Shown here one piece after another: positions 17,581-26,387 of a DNA stretch of 64,000 bases. The first letter of the stretch is position 1, and every line of letters starts with the position of its first letter. The translations under genes were made by a program, and so were the position numbers. The notes under the pieces were generated by a model. The model worked only from the letters and a program-made list of their open reading frames with translations. It was not told the DNA's origin and did not search any database. The stretch lies in the IMG/VR virus record IMGVR_UViG_3300021600_000393, positions 37,133 through 101,132 of that record; one strand, written 5' to 3'. The stretch is from a virus.

Positions 17581-17748
17581 TTGCAAAACGAGTCAAAAAT
17601 AAAGAATTTAAAAATTTCAAAAGACGCTCATGAAATTTTAAAAACCTATTGCAACAAAAAAGGAATTAAAATTTATAGATTTATTGAAAAATTAATTTTA
17701 GAAAAATGTAAAAATAAAAAAGATATTTATGGGGATAATTTAGATTAA
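17581..17748 (+). CDS. Small ribbon-helix-helix-like protein
   Basis: A lone plus-strand frame of 55 residues from a TTG at 17581 encodes IKNLKISKDAHEILKTYC, then NKKGIKIYRFIEKLILEKCK. The short strand followed by two helices resembles Arc/MetJ-type small DNA-binding proteins common in phages. No in-frame ATG exists. By analogy with the family the natural first residue falls on the ATA at 17599, just before KNLKIS, so start is unclear: TTG, ATA, or a mutated ATG. It overlaps the end of the opposite gene by 9 nt, tail to tail. A regulator role is inference. Confidence 0.5.
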   Translation: MQNESKIKNLKISKDAHEILKTYCNKKGIKIYRFIEKLILEKCKNKKDIYGDNLD

Positions 17749-18777
17749 AGAATTTTCGTATAAAATTTTAGATTCTAAACTACCATTTGTTTTTATAATA
17801 ACAATTCTTAAAGTGTCTTTATTATTTATTTGTATCTCAGTTAAATCGGACCCATAATAATTATTGTTAATATACACATCAAAACTACTAATATTAATTT
17901 TTGATTTTATTAGAATATTTGTATTGTAATCATAAACTTGAGTTATAGTACTATTACCAATAATAAACAATATTTCTTTTGGTCCTATTATCACATCTTC
18001 TTTGTCTTTTTTACGATTAATAATTTTTCGATTATCTAACTCAAGTACTTTAAGAATTCTAGTGATTGCCGGGGAAACCTCAAATTCGTTTTCGTCTATT
18101 AAAAACCCCAACATTGTGAATTCATAACTTTGAATATAATACTTTCTTTTTTCAAGACCAGATTCAGACTCATCTGTTATGTTCCCCATAACAATTGGAA
18201 TATAATGTCCTTTAATTTCAGCGTAGGCTTGTCTTGACGAAAACTTTTCTAAAACATTCTTATTAAAAGAATTAATTTCTCTCATTCTATTACATATTAT
18301 TTTAACAGAATAAGTTATATCGACAGGAACTGGTTGTGGTATTTTATATACGTCCATACCATTTCGTGTACCATCCCAAGTAGGAACCTGAGCGTAAAAA
18401 AATTGTTTTCGATTGGGTATTGTGTAAAGTAGAGATGGATTTGTTCCGTATTTAACTTCAGGTATTCTAACTATAGTTATAAAAGGAGGTTCAACATTTT
18501 TATCAATATTTTGTAAATCCCAAGTTTCGGTAAATTGAACCCAATTTTGAGTTGTTATTAAGATATCAACCGTTGGAATAATTTTACCGTTAACAATTGT
18601 TTTAAGTTCGTTTTTTACAAAAGATAAAAACCCCCCATCTAAATCCGCATGTAATAAAGATTTTGGAAGGTAAGTTCCATCCATATTAATTTTTTCAACT
18701 AATTCTTCTCGTCTAGAAAATAACGTTCTTTGATTAGTTAAAGGTATATTTTTTTTTATTTTACTTGGTAACGCCAT
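17740..18777 (-). CDS. Probable tail completion / sheath terminator-like protein
   Basis: A 345-residue protein with a beta-rich core: VDITYSVKIICNRMREINSF at about residues 152-171, then RQAYAEIKGHYIPIVMGN and YIQSYEFTMLGFLIDENEFE at about residues 214-233. It lies directly upstream of the sheath gene. In T4 the sheath terminator gene 15 also lies near the sheath gene (order 15, 16, 17, 18, 19), which suggests a gp15-like role, but I have no residue-level proof. The last 90 residues look like a separate small beta domain. The start overlaps the stop of the metallopeptidase-like gene by one base, suggesting translational coupling. Confidence 0.4.
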   Translation of the reverse strand: MALPSKIKKNIPLTNQRTLFSRREELVEKINMDGTYLPKSLLHADLDGGFLSFVKNELKTIVNGKIIPTVDILITTQNWVQFTETWDLQNIDKNVEPPFITIVRIPEVKYGTNPSLLYTIPNRKQFFYAQVPTWDGTRNGMDVYKIPQPVPVDITYSVKIICNRMREINSFNKNVLEKFSSRQAYAEIKGHYIPIVMGNITDESESGLEKRKYYIQSYEFTMLGFLIDENEFEVSPAITRILKVLELDNRKIINRKKDKEDVIIGPKEILFIIGNSTITQVYDYNTNILIKSKINISSFDVYINNNYYGSDLTEIQINNKDTLRIVIIKTNGSLESKILYENSLI

Positions 18778-19379
18778 TACATATCTTTTTTAACCCAATT
18801 ATAAAATAATTCAGATATTTCTTTTGGGTTTGTTATATTTTCATTTTTTAACATCATTCTAACTTGACTAATTAACCCAACAAAATGTTCTGGTGGTACA
18901 TTTTTATAAAAACCCTCAAAATTTGCTTCGTTTGGTTTAATTATTCCAAATTTAACAAATTCTCTTAATTTTCTTTTTGCAAATTCATCGGCAACGGTTT
19001 CTATTTTTTTCATAAAAATTGCGGCTTCAATCAAACTAATATTACCTAAATAGCACTCATACATTTTTTCAGCACCGTATTTTTTAAATTGATATTGATG
19101 AGCGATTTCGTGAAATAATATAAATAAAAAATTTGGTAAACTATTGTTAAATATCGTTGAATTTAATATTACCCTATCATCTAAAGAAACTCCCATCCCC
19201 ATTTTTAATGGTTCAACTGTTATCTTTTGACATTCAGAATTTTCTATAAATTTATTTATTTTTTCAATTTGGGTATCATCAATATTAAAATTATCTTTAA
19301 TTTGTGACAAAAAAATGTCAATACCTAAAGTTTCTTCGGTAATTAAATTATATTGTATTTTATTAATTTTATATCTCAT
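18777..19379 (-). CDS. Zinc metallopeptidase-like protein (HExxH)
   Basis: A 200-residue protein with LFHEIAHQYQFKKYG at residues 88-102: the HExxH zinc motif is H90-E91-x-x-H94, and E127 or D131 in KKIETVADEFAKRK could be the third ligand. The layout resembles small SprT/WSS1/ImmA-type metallopeptidases, but I cannot place the family. Its N-terminus (MRYKINKIQYNLITEE) carries the recurring N-terminal motif seen on other accessory proteins here. It overlaps both neighbours by a few bases, so it is expressed with connector and tail-completion genes and may act in virion assembly. Confidence 0.6.
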   Translation of the reverse strand: MRYKINKIQYNLITEETLGIDIFLSQIKDNFNIDDTQIEKINKFIENSECQKITVEPLKMGMGVSLDDRVILNSTIFNNSLPNFLFILFHEIAHQYQFKKYGAEKMYECYLGNISLIEAAIFMKKIETVADEFAKRKLREFVKFGIIKPNEANFEGFYKNVPPEHFVGLISQVRMMLKNENITNPKEISELFYNWVKKDM

Positions 19380-19795
19380 AAAAATCTATATTCAAATTCA
19401 TTATAAGTTACCGTCTTAACAGGTAAATTAAAATAAAATTTAAACCATTCTTTCATTGGTTCCTTCCAATGATGACTAAACACAGAATTTAAATGTTCAG
19501 CGTATTTACCTTGAACTTCTAAAATTGGTGATTTATCTCTAAATGGTTTATGTGATTCGTCATTTTTATTGTAGTAATCAACATCAAAATAATAAAAAAT
19601 AACATCTGAATCTTCATCGCCTTCCCAATCTCCATTGTAAAATATTAAAAAATTTTCGGTTTCTTCTGGTTCATTATATTCATTTTCAGCATCAACAGCA
19701 CCATATGTCCAATTAATTTTATTACCCTCAAGATAATCATCGATATATTTACTGATTACATCGTGTAATTTATTTTCACTTATAATTGTTTTCAT
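19376..19795 (-). CDS. Acidic protein of unknown function
   Basis: A 139-residue acidic protein, rich in Asp, Glu, Tyr and aromatic residues (for example YNGDWEGDEDSDVIFYYFDV at about residues 53-72). I do not recognise the family. The overlap with both neighbours (4 nt and 1 nt) puts it in the connector/tail-completion operon. The N-terminus MKTIISENKLHDVISKYI loosely resembles the recurring N-terminal segment found on other proteins here. Confidence 0.6.
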   Translation of the reverse strand: MKTIISENKLHDVISKYIDDYLEGNKINWTYGAVDAENEYNEPEETENFLIFYNGDWEGDEDSDVIFYYFDVDYYNKNDESHKPFRDKSPILEVQGKYAEHLNSVFSHHWKEPMKEWFKFYFNLPVKTVTYNEFEYRFL

Positions 19796-20307
19796 TATAA
19801 TCCTCTAAATTCATTATCAACAACTGCTGACGCAGTTATTGTCCTATAAAATGGTTTGTATCCCGCATAATTATGTTTATTGTCAGATATTACTCTACCG
19901 TCATTATTAACCGTATAGTATCTTACGCGGTCTTCAGTTTCATAATAACCAATATAATCACCATAACTAATATCTATATTTAATTCATCAAGTTGTTTTT
20001 GATACACAGAAACAGTTAAATTTCCAGGTTCAAGTTGTTCTATTTTTGAAGTGCCGTAAGTTTTATTTTCTGGGGCCACTATTTTAACATACCCCTTAAA
20101 TTCAACCGGAGGTAAAAATTTAATTCCATCGGAAACGGATTCGCCGTAAACATTATCTGTTTTAGTTTTCATTCGGTCAATCCTATATAAAACCAATGTA
20201 AAATTTAAATCACCATAAAGCCACTCAGAACCTACTGACGTGTCTAAATCAAAATCTTCTTGTGAAAAAAATTTACCTAACCTTGTTATTGGTACTTTGT
20301 TAACCAT
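19795..20307 (-). CDS. Probable neck / head-tail connector protein
   Basis: A 170-residue protein with a mixed beta pattern: TRLGKFFSQEDFDLDTSVG near the N-terminus and DISYGDYIGYYETEDRVRYY near residues 113-132. It is the first gene of the minus-strand tail operon, across a 39-bp divergent gap from the helicase gene. I do not recognise the family firmly; a connector role follows from the position next to tail-completion and tail genes. A TATTTATC element sits 4 nt before its ATG. Confidence 0.4.
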   Translation of the reverse strand: MVNKVPITRLGKFFSQEDFDLDTSVGSEWLYGDLNFTLVLYRIDRMKTKTDNVYGESVSDGIKFLPPVEFKGYVKIVAPENKTYGTSKIEQLEPGNLTVSVYQKQLDELNIDISYGDYIGYYETEDRVRYYTVNNDGRVISDNKHNYAGYKPFYRTITASAVVDNEFRGL

Positions 20308-20311
20308 TATT

Positions 20312-20319
20312 GATAAATA
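20312..20319 (-). promoter_or_regulatory. TATTTATC element in divergent intergenic region
   Basis: Minus-strand TATTTATC lies 4 nt before the first ATG of the tail operon. If it is a promoter -10 element the transcript would be almost leaderless. Confidence 0.3.
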
Positions 20320-20346
20320 TTAGAATAAGCCTTATTTTTCATTTAA

Positions 20347-22104
20347 TTGACATCAATAAAAAATAATACAATTGAACAAAAACCATTATCAATTCTAACT
20401 GATTATAATGGGGCTAATAATTATATTATTAATTTAAAAATAAAAAAAGAAAGTAATAATAAATTTTATTTAACCCCTTCTCAATCCGAATATTTAATTA
20501 ATTATTCAAAAATAATTCCAAAAGTCGCAAAAAAATGGGTGGACATTGACCCTTATTTTGCAAAAAAAATTGCCGACGAAAAACTATTAACTTTTATACC
20601 TGAAAAAATTTGGGTTGAAAAATTACTTGTTGAAAAAGAAAAATCTTATCATATTTGGGGAAAAATTTTATCGGGAGATACAAATTACGATTTTTGGTTA
20701 CCAAAAGGAGCTTTTATTAAAACCCACGTAATTAAAGATGTAAAAATTGATTATAATAAATACTCTAATAGGTTTCCACTTGAACATCAAAAAATAGCGA
20801 TTGAAAAATTGGCAGGGTCGTCAAGGTTTATTCTTGCGGACGACATGGGGTTGGGTAAAACTCTAAGTGCGGTAATAGCCGCGTTGGAAACAAATGAAAA
20901 AAGAATTTTGGTAGTTTGTCCTGCAACGCTTAAAATAAATTGGAGAAGAGAATTTGAATTTTTTACAAAAAAAACAATTTTTATTGCGGAAAGTAAAACA
21001 TTTTCTGACGACGCTGACATTGTGATTGTTAATTATGATATACTTAAAAATTTTCACAATCCAAAAAACATCAAGGAGTCTAAAATATACGATAAGTTTG
21101 ATATAATAATTGCGGACGAATGTCATTATGTGTCTAACCCTCAATCAAAACGAACTAAAATATTTAACCATTTTGCAAAAAAATCAAAGTATCTATGGTT
21201 ATTGTCAGGAACTCCAATGACTAATCGTCCAATTAATTATTTTAATTTACTTTCCCTTATTGATAGTCCAGTTGCTCAAAATTGGGTAGGTTATGCGGTT
21301 CGTTATTGCGAGGGGTACCAATTTAACGCCGGAGGTCGTAAAATATGGAATGTGTCTGGAGCATCTAATTTAGAAGAATTAAGAGAAAGAACATCAAGAC
21401 AATTTTTAAGACGATTGAAGACGGAAGTTTTAGAGTTACCTGAAAAAATAATAACCCCAATTTATTTAAAATTAAAATCAAAATTGTACGAAAACTTAAT
21501 GGGCGAATATTATGATTGGTACGATAATAAAAAAGAAGAGTCAACATCACTTACAATTCAATTTAGTAAATTAATGAAAGTAAGGCAAGTTATCGCCGAA
21601 GAAAAAATAAATAACACGATTGAATTAGCACAAAATATAATTGACCAAGACAAAAAAGTTATTATTTTTACAAATTTTACAGACACGTTAAATAGAATTG
21701 CTGACCATTTTGGTAAACAATCGGTTAGGTTAGATGGTTCAACCCCAAAATTAAAAAGACAAGAATCCGTGGACCAATTTCAAGAAAATGAAAAAGTAAA
21801 AGTCTTTGTTGGTAATATGAGAGCTGCCGGAGTTGGAATAACTTTAACATCGGCAGAAGCGGTTATTATTAACGATTTGTCTTTTGTTCCTGGGGAATTA
21901 TCTCAAGCTGAAGACAGAGCTTATAGGTACGGTCAAAAAAACAACGTTTTAGTTTACTATCCAATATTTCATAATACTATTGAAGGGGGGATATATGATA
22001 TTGTTGTAAATAAAAAACAAATCATTGATACTGTGATGGGTGATAATTTAGATAAAAGCGACGTTGTTGCTGAAATCATGAACAGAATACAAGAAAAAAG
22101 ATAA
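20347..22104 (+). CDS. SNF2-type DNA helicase/translocase (UvsW-like role)
   Basis: A 585-residue superfamily 2 ATPase. Motif I is ILADDMGLGKTLSAV (about residues 160-174), motif Ia LVVCPATLKINWRREF, motif II IIADECHYV (DECH instead of DEAH), motif III LLSGTPMTN, and the second RecA lobe holds IIFTNFTDTLNRIA, AAGVGITLTSAEAVII and QAEDRAYRYGQ (motif VI). This is the SNF2/SMARCAL1-type arrangement, associated with fork remodelling and annealing. In T4 UvsW does such work, so a role in replication restart is likely. The gene has no in-frame ATG near its start; translation seems to begin at TTG 20347. Confidence 0.85.
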   Translation: MTSIKNNTIEQKPLSILTDYNGANNYIINLKIKKESNNKFYLTPSQSEYLINYSKIIPKVAKKWVDIDPYFAKKIADEKLLTFIPEKIWVEKLLVEKEKSYHIWGKILSGDTNYDFWLPKGAFIKTHVIKDVKIDYNKYSNRFPLEHQKIAIEKLAGSSRFILADDMGLGKTLSAVIAALETNEKRILVVCPATLKINWRREFEFFTKKTIFIAESKTFSDDADIVIVNYDILKNFHNPKNIKESKIYDKFDIIIADECHYVSNPQSKRTKIFNHFAKKSKYLWLLSGTPMTNRPINYFNLLSLIDSPVAQNWVGYAVRYCEGYQFNAGGRKIWNVSGASNLEELRERTSRQFLRRLKTEVLELPEKIITPIYLKLKSKLYENLMGEYYDWYDNKKEESTSLTIQFSKLMKVRQVIAEEKINNTIELAQNIIDQDKKVIIFTNFTDTLNRIADHFGKQSVRLDGSTPKLKRQESVDQFQENEKVKVFVGNMRAAGVGITLTSAEAVIINDLSFVPGELSQAEDRAYRYGQKNNVLVYYPIFHNTIEGGIYDIVVNKKQIIDTVMGDNLDKSDVVAEIMNRIQEKR

Positions 22105-22138
22105 GGTACCTGTTATTAACAATTACAGTCCCTTGTAA

Positions 22139-22146
22139 TATTTATT
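22139..22146 (+). promoter_or_regulatory. TATTTATT element before superoxide dismutase gene
   Basis: TATTTATT ends 4 nt before the ATG. It matches the recurring upstream element but is very close to the start, so a transcript from it would be nearly leaderless. Confidence 0.3.
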
Positions 22147-22150
22147 GTAA

Positions 22151-23701
22151 ATGGAAAAATTAAAATTAAAATCACAAAAGATTGAAAAACAAATCTTATT
22201 AGCCGAAAAACAAGACGTTAAAGAAACCCTTATTACCGAAATGAAAAAAATCGGTATTGAAAAATTACCCTATTCGTACACTTCTTTAAAAAAATTTATT
22301 GACTCTGAAACAATGTCAATACATTATAATCGTCATTATAAAAATTATGTTGAAAAATTAAACAAACTAATTTCTAAAAAAGATTATCCAGATATGGAAC
22401 TCGAAGAAATTGTTAAATCTATTAGTCGATTTAATAAAGGGGTTAGAAATAATGCAGGTGGGGCGTTTAATCACGCTTTGTTTTGGAAAATGTTGTCTCC
22501 AACAACTCAAGAACCTAATGGTGAAGTATTAGAAAGAATTAAAAAAGATTTTGGAACTTATAAAAGTTTTGTTAATATGTTTCAAAACGCAGCAAAAGAA
22601 AGATTTGGTTCTGGATGGGTTTGGTTGGTTTTAACTAAAAATAACGTATTAAAAATACTTTCGACTGAAAACCAAGACAATCCGTTAATGAATGTTGTGA
22701 AAGATGGCGGATACCCAATATTAGGGTTAGATTTATGGGAACACGCGTATTATTTAAAATATCGAAATAAAAGAGACGAATACGTTACTAATTTTTGGAA
22801 ATGTGTAAATTGGGAATTTGTTAATTCACTTTATAATTCAAGATTAAAGAAAAAAATTAATGAAACAGAAAATTTACGTAAACTTATTTCTGAAACAAAA
22901 TCAAATACTTGTAGTTGGCCAGAGGTTGAAGCGATTAGGTTTATTTTTAATAACAATCCAAATATTAAATATATGTACAGAACGGCTATAGATATAATTT
23001 TATCTGAAGTTTTTCCTGAACATTATTATAAAGAAAATGAGTATGAACCAAACAGTTTATATGGAATTTATGATTTAGAACAACCTGGAAGGTCAGGAAT
23101 AAATAAATTAAACACTAATTATAACACTTTTTGTACCTTACTTAAAGATATAAATCTTGTTATTACCCGTGAAAAAGGAAGTGACCCAATAAATAAAATA
23201 AATATTGTTGGTGTTAAACCATTTGAACAAATATTACAAACTAAAAAATTTATTGAATATTTAAACGAATATAAATTTCGAATCTTTTCAAGAAATTCAG
23301 AAACATTTAATAATTTAATGGTAATTTTAAAAGAAAAAGACTCTATTGGTGAAAAAAGAGAATCGTCAGTTGTCAAAAAACTTAAAGAAATTTATGGCGA
23401 AGACAACGTAATAAAAGTAGGTGAATTAGGTAGTAAAAGAGACACTAAAGATGGTGTGGATTGTGAAATAATTATAAATGGGGAGGTATTAACAGCTCAA
23501 ATAAAACCATTTTTAAAAGCTGAAGATATCGGGGAAAATTTTAAAATGCACAATACTGGAAATGTAAAACCTTACAAAACAAATTTTATTATTTTTTCAA
23601 CAATGAGTAATAAAATAATGGTATTTAAAAATGATGATATCACAATTAAAAATGGTAATTATATAATACCAAAGAAAAATTTAATTCATAATATTTATTA
23701 G
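22151..23701 (+). CDS. Mn/Fe superoxide dismutase fused to a nuclease-like domain
   Basis: Residues about 35-230 are a complete Fe/Mn superoxide dismutase: metal ligands H58 (SIHYNRHY), H108 (FNHALFW), D194 and H198 (LGLDLWEHAYYLKY), and Tyr66. Q175 in STENQDNPL is where Mn-type enzymes carry the second-shell Gln. All four metal ligands are present, so activity is plausible. Residues about 250-400 form a linker domain I do not recognise. Residues about 400-516 resemble a PD-(D/E)xK nuclease: E404, D437 and Q450-x-K452 (VDCEI then LTAQIKP). The N-terminus (MEKLKLKSQKIEKQILLAE) adds about 35 residues before the dismutase and fits the recurring N-terminal motif. Expression with the neck genes suggests late timing. 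Superoxide removal during infection and virion packaging are both inference. Confidence 0.85.
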   Translation: MEKLKLKSQKIEKQILLAEKQDVKETLITEMKKIGIEKLPYSYTSLKKFIDSETMSIHYNRHYKNYVEKLNKLISKKDYPDMELEEIVKSISRFNKGVRNNAGGAFNHALFWKMLSPTTQEPNGEVLERIKKDFGTYKSFVNMFQNAAKERFGSGWVWLVLTKNNVLKILSTENQDNPLMNVVKDGGYPILGLDLWEHAYYLKYRNKRDEYVTNFWKCVNWEFVNSLYNSRLKKKINETENLRKLISETKSNTCSWPEVEAIRFIFNNNPNIKYMYRTAIDIILSEVFPEHYYKENEYEPNSLYGIYDLEQPGRSGINKLNTNYNTFCTLLKDINLVITREKGSDPINKINIVGVKPFEQILQTKKFIEYLNEYKFRIFSRNSETFNNLMVILKEKDSIGEKRESSVVKKLKEIYGEDNVIKVGELGSKRDTKDGVDCEIIINGEVLTAQIKPFLKAEDIGENFKMHNTGNVKPYKTNFIIFSTMSNKIMVFKNDDITIKNGNYIIPKKNLIHNIY

Positions 23702-23702
23702 T

Positions 23703-24842
23703 ATGTTAAATATTAAATTGTCAAAAAAACAATTAAAAGTTTTAGTTGAAGATATAAATAACAATATCGATTACACATATCGACTTTGCAAACAATCAGT
23801 TGACAAAAAAATTAACTCCTCCCCTTGGTGCGAATTAAAAAATATAAGTTATCGAGCGTCAGATGTTTTAAACAAACAATTACAGGAAACTTTAAAAACC
23901 TTACTTGATTTTTTTCCTAGACATCATACAGGTATTTTACCTAACATTATTAAAATTTCACAACAAGACCAAAATAGAACTATTTCGTTTTTAAAAACAA
24001 TTGCCGATTTTATAAACGACCCATTGTTTAGTGATGACCAAAGTAAAAAAACATTACAAAATTTTAAAAATCTTGATGAAATACCAAGTGATTTAGAAGA
24101 CCTTTTAAAAGTTGTAAGAGCTAAAGAATATTCAAATTATGAAAATTCTTTTGTTGGGAACGAATTTACACTCAAACGAGGAATGTTAAAACTAGATTAC
24201 AAATGTGGCGATTTAACTGAAACTAAAAATTTTTTTGAAATAATTAAAAAAATTAATCAAGATTCTAATTTAGCATCTGAATATTGTACAAAAATTATTG
24301 AATGTGTAAAATCTTCAATAAATAACATAAACATTCCGCAAAAAGGAGATTTAATTACTAATTCACCATTATACGTTATTGAAAATGGGGTTAATAAAAA
24401 GATTTTTGATGCCAATTCTTTTTTTGAAGTTAAAAAAATGGATGTCGAAATTGATAGTTACCTTTCAGAATTTTTTTCTATTTTTAAAAAAACAGATTTA
24501 AAAAGTTTAAAACCGGAGTATATTCAAACATATAATAAAGTAATGTCAGTATTATATATGTGGATTAAATCTAATGGAAATGAATTTTTAAATAATGTAA
24601 GAAAATCACTTAATGGAATAATTTATGATAAAAACATAATTGTTCCAACAGAAAATATTGAATTTTATTGGTCAAATAAAGGACAACGAGGTTGTGATGA
24701 ATTAAGACTTTCTATACGATTTAGAATTAAACCTCAAATCACAAAAATTAATGGTTACAAATACATTAACGGGTCAAATATTCTTGAAAATTTTGTTTTT
24801 GATGTAAAACAAAAAGACACTGAGCAAATAATTTGTAAATAA
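23703..24842 (+). CDS. Unknown protein with recurring N-terminal motif
   Basis: A 379-residue protein without a family I recognise. It starts one base after the superoxide dismutase stop, so the two are probably co-translated. The N-terminus (MLNIKLSKKQLKVLVED) closely matches the recurring segment seen on the dismutase, HAD-like and metallopeptidase-like proteins. The centre is helical and Lys/Asn-rich; a C-terminal stretch (FYWSNKGQRGCDELRLSIRF) looks beta-rich. Possibly a head or internal virion protein, by context only. Confidence 0.6.
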   Translation: MLNIKLSKKQLKVLVEDINNNIDYTYRLCKQSVDKKINSSPWCELKNISYRASDVLNKQLQETLKTLLDFFPRHHTGILPNIIKISQQDQNRTISFLKTIADFINDPLFSDDQSKKTLQNFKNLDEIPSDLEDLLKVVRAKEYSNYENSFVGNEFTLKRGMLKLDYKCGDLTETKNFFEIIKKINQDSNLASEYCTKIIECVKSSINNINIPQKGDLITNSPLYVIENGVNKKIFDANSFFEVKKMDVEIDSYLSEFFSIFKKTDLKSLKPEYIQTYNKVMSVLYMWIKSNGNEFLNNVRKSLNGIIYDKNIIVPTENIEFYWSNKGQRGCDELRLSIRFRIKPQITKINGYKYINGSNILENFVFDVKQKDTEQIICK

Positions 24843-24865
24843 TCGAGAGTTTTCAATAACTTAAA

Positions 24866-24873
24866 TATTTATA
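24866..24873 (+). promoter_or_regulatory. TATTTATA upstream element of neck gene, candidate late promoter
   Basis: TATTTATA ends 13 nt before the ATG of the gp13-like neck gene, in a 44-bp gap between genes. Spacing matches that before several other genes. Confidence 0.45.
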
Positions 24874-24886
24874 CAATAAATACTTT

Positions 24887-26014
24887 ATGTCAATTATCGC
24901 AGAACCGCAAAGAACGGAACTTTATACAAGATTGAGGCATTTACTTGGTGCTCCTCTTAGAAGTGTTGAATTAGAAGATGAGCAATTAGATTCTTTTTTA
25001 CAATTATCGATTGATGATTATTCACAATATGTTCAAGACTGGTTAATTGACTCACAATGGGCATCTTTGGATAATCTTAATTTATCAACACAATCATTAT
25101 CTAAAGCTTTTTTAACTAAAAGTTTAAATTATGAACAACGTTATTCCTACGCATATTCAAAAATAGTTGGGTTACAAGCCGGTGGAGATTCGGTCTTAAA
25201 AAAAGACTATATTGTTTTAGAAGCAAATCAACAAATTTATGAAATCCCAGCTGGGAGAGAAATTAATGAATTATTATGGTTTTCTCCATCGGAATTAAAC
25301 AACGCAATGTTTGACCCTTGGTCTTTTGGGTCATTGGGAGCTGGTGGGGGATTAGGTGGTGGAGGTGGATTGGCTCAACCGGCCGGTATGGGTGGTGGGT
25401 ATTTTATGATGCCGGCATTTGATATGTTGTTAAGAATGCAAGAGATTAACATTCAACGAAGAATTATTGCCGGAGACTTAACATATAGAATAACCGCATT
25501 ACCTGATGGTAAAAAAGCAATTCATTTAATGAACACTCCAGGTGGTAAATTTGATTTTGGTAACGGAACTTTAACTAAAGGTAAAGTTTGGTATTGGTAT
25601 TATGATGTTGGTCCAGACGATAGAGACAAATGTTTAAAAATGAATCCAGATATTATTAAATTACCATCAGACGTACCAATGGATAAAATTTACTGGGAAG
25701 AACTTAATAGTCCATCCCAAATTTGGATTCGTCGTTGGTTTTTTGCATACGCAAAAGAAGCTCTTGGAAGAATTCGTGGTAAATTTAGTGGTAATTTAAA
25801 AACGCCGGATAGTGAACTAACTATGGATTACGCATCGTTATTTACGGAAGCTAAAGATGAAAAACTTAAATTATTAGAAGAGTTAATTGGGGTTGAAGGT
25901 AGATTAACAAGACTAAGGCCAGAAAAAGTTATGGAAAGAGAGGCATTAATTGCAAAATCTTTAAACGACCAAATGAAATTTAGAGCGTTTCCAAGACAAA
26001 TTTATGTAATTTAA
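24887..26014 (+). CDS. Neck protein (gp13-like)
   Basis: A 375-residue protein with an N-terminal segment LYTRLRHLLGAPLRSVELED at about residues 12-31 followed by DEQLDSFLQLSIDDYSQYVQ, the pattern of T4 gp13-like head-completion proteins, where a helical domain precedes a beta core. The C-terminal half has WFFAYAKEALGRIRGKFSG and a helical tail (LLEELIGVEGRLTRLRPEKV) typical of gp13-like connectors. Residues about 149-172 form a Gly-rich loop (GAGGGLGGGGG), an unusual flexible insertion. Head completion, joining the portal to the tail, is the likely role. Confidence 0.65.
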   Translation: MSIIAEPQRTELYTRLRHLLGAPLRSVELEDEQLDSFLQLSIDDYSQYVQDWLIDSQWASLDNLNLSTQSLSKAFLTKSLNYEQRYSYAYSKIVGLQAGGDSVLKKDYIVLEANQQIYEIPAGREINELLWFSPSELNNAMFDPWSFGSLGAGGGLGGGGGLAQPAGMGGGYFMMPAFDMLLRMQEINIQRRIIAGDLTYRITALPDGKKAIHLMNTPGGKFDFGNGTLTKGKVWYWYYDVGPDDRDKCLKMNPDIIKLPSDVPMDKIYWEELNSPSQIWIRRWFFAYAKEALGRIRGKFSGNLKTPDSELTMDYASLFTEAKDEKLKLLEELIGVEGRLTRLRPEKVMEREALIAKSLNDQMKFRAFPRQIYVI

Positions 26015-26026
26015 AAAAATAAAAAT

Positions 26027-26386
26027 ATGAGTATAATTAAAAAAGGGAATTTTATAAGAAAAACAATTGGTGAAAAACAATTTAAAGTTGATTCTGCTGT
26101 AGATGAAGGTAAAAAATTTATAACTGAAGAAGTTTATAATACTAATGGTGAGTATCTGTTAGTGATAAAAAACGTTGACACATGTAGAGTTACTTTAGAT
26201 TCGGACACAACTGACCATATTATAATTAAAGCGTTAACAGGGACCTATATTGTTCCAAAACAAGGGTTAATTGATGACCAATATGGTGAAATTTTTATTG
26301 ATAAAGGAGCGTGTGTTGAATTTTATTCGTTAGAAAATCAATGGTTTATTGTATCTTCAGATGGACTTAAACTAGACGAAAACTAA
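26027..26386 (+). CDS. Small beta-rich structural-type protein
   Basis: A 119-residue protein that is beta-rich (YLLVIKNVDTCRVTLDSDTT, IIIKALTGTYIVPKQG, GACVEFYSLENQWFIVSSDG). Such repeated hydrophobic strands ending in 'W(F/Y)IVSSDG' are common in phage fibre or decoration domains. The gene lies 12 nt after the neck protein gene on the same strand and 1 nt from the end of the converging gene. I cannot assign a family. Confidence 0.55.
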   Translation: MSIIKKGNFIRKTIGEKQFKVDSAVDEGKKFITEEVYNTNGEYLLVIKNVDTCRVTLDSDTTDHIIIKALTGTYIVPKQGLIDDQYGEIFIDKGACVEFYSLENQWFIVSSDGLKLDEN

Positions 26387-26387
26387 T

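Noticed and set aside
17528-17602. A 24-residue frame from ATG 17528 overlapping the RHH-like gene
   Set aside because: Short, hydrophobic, with no similarity or conserved features; possible leader peptide but nothing supports it.
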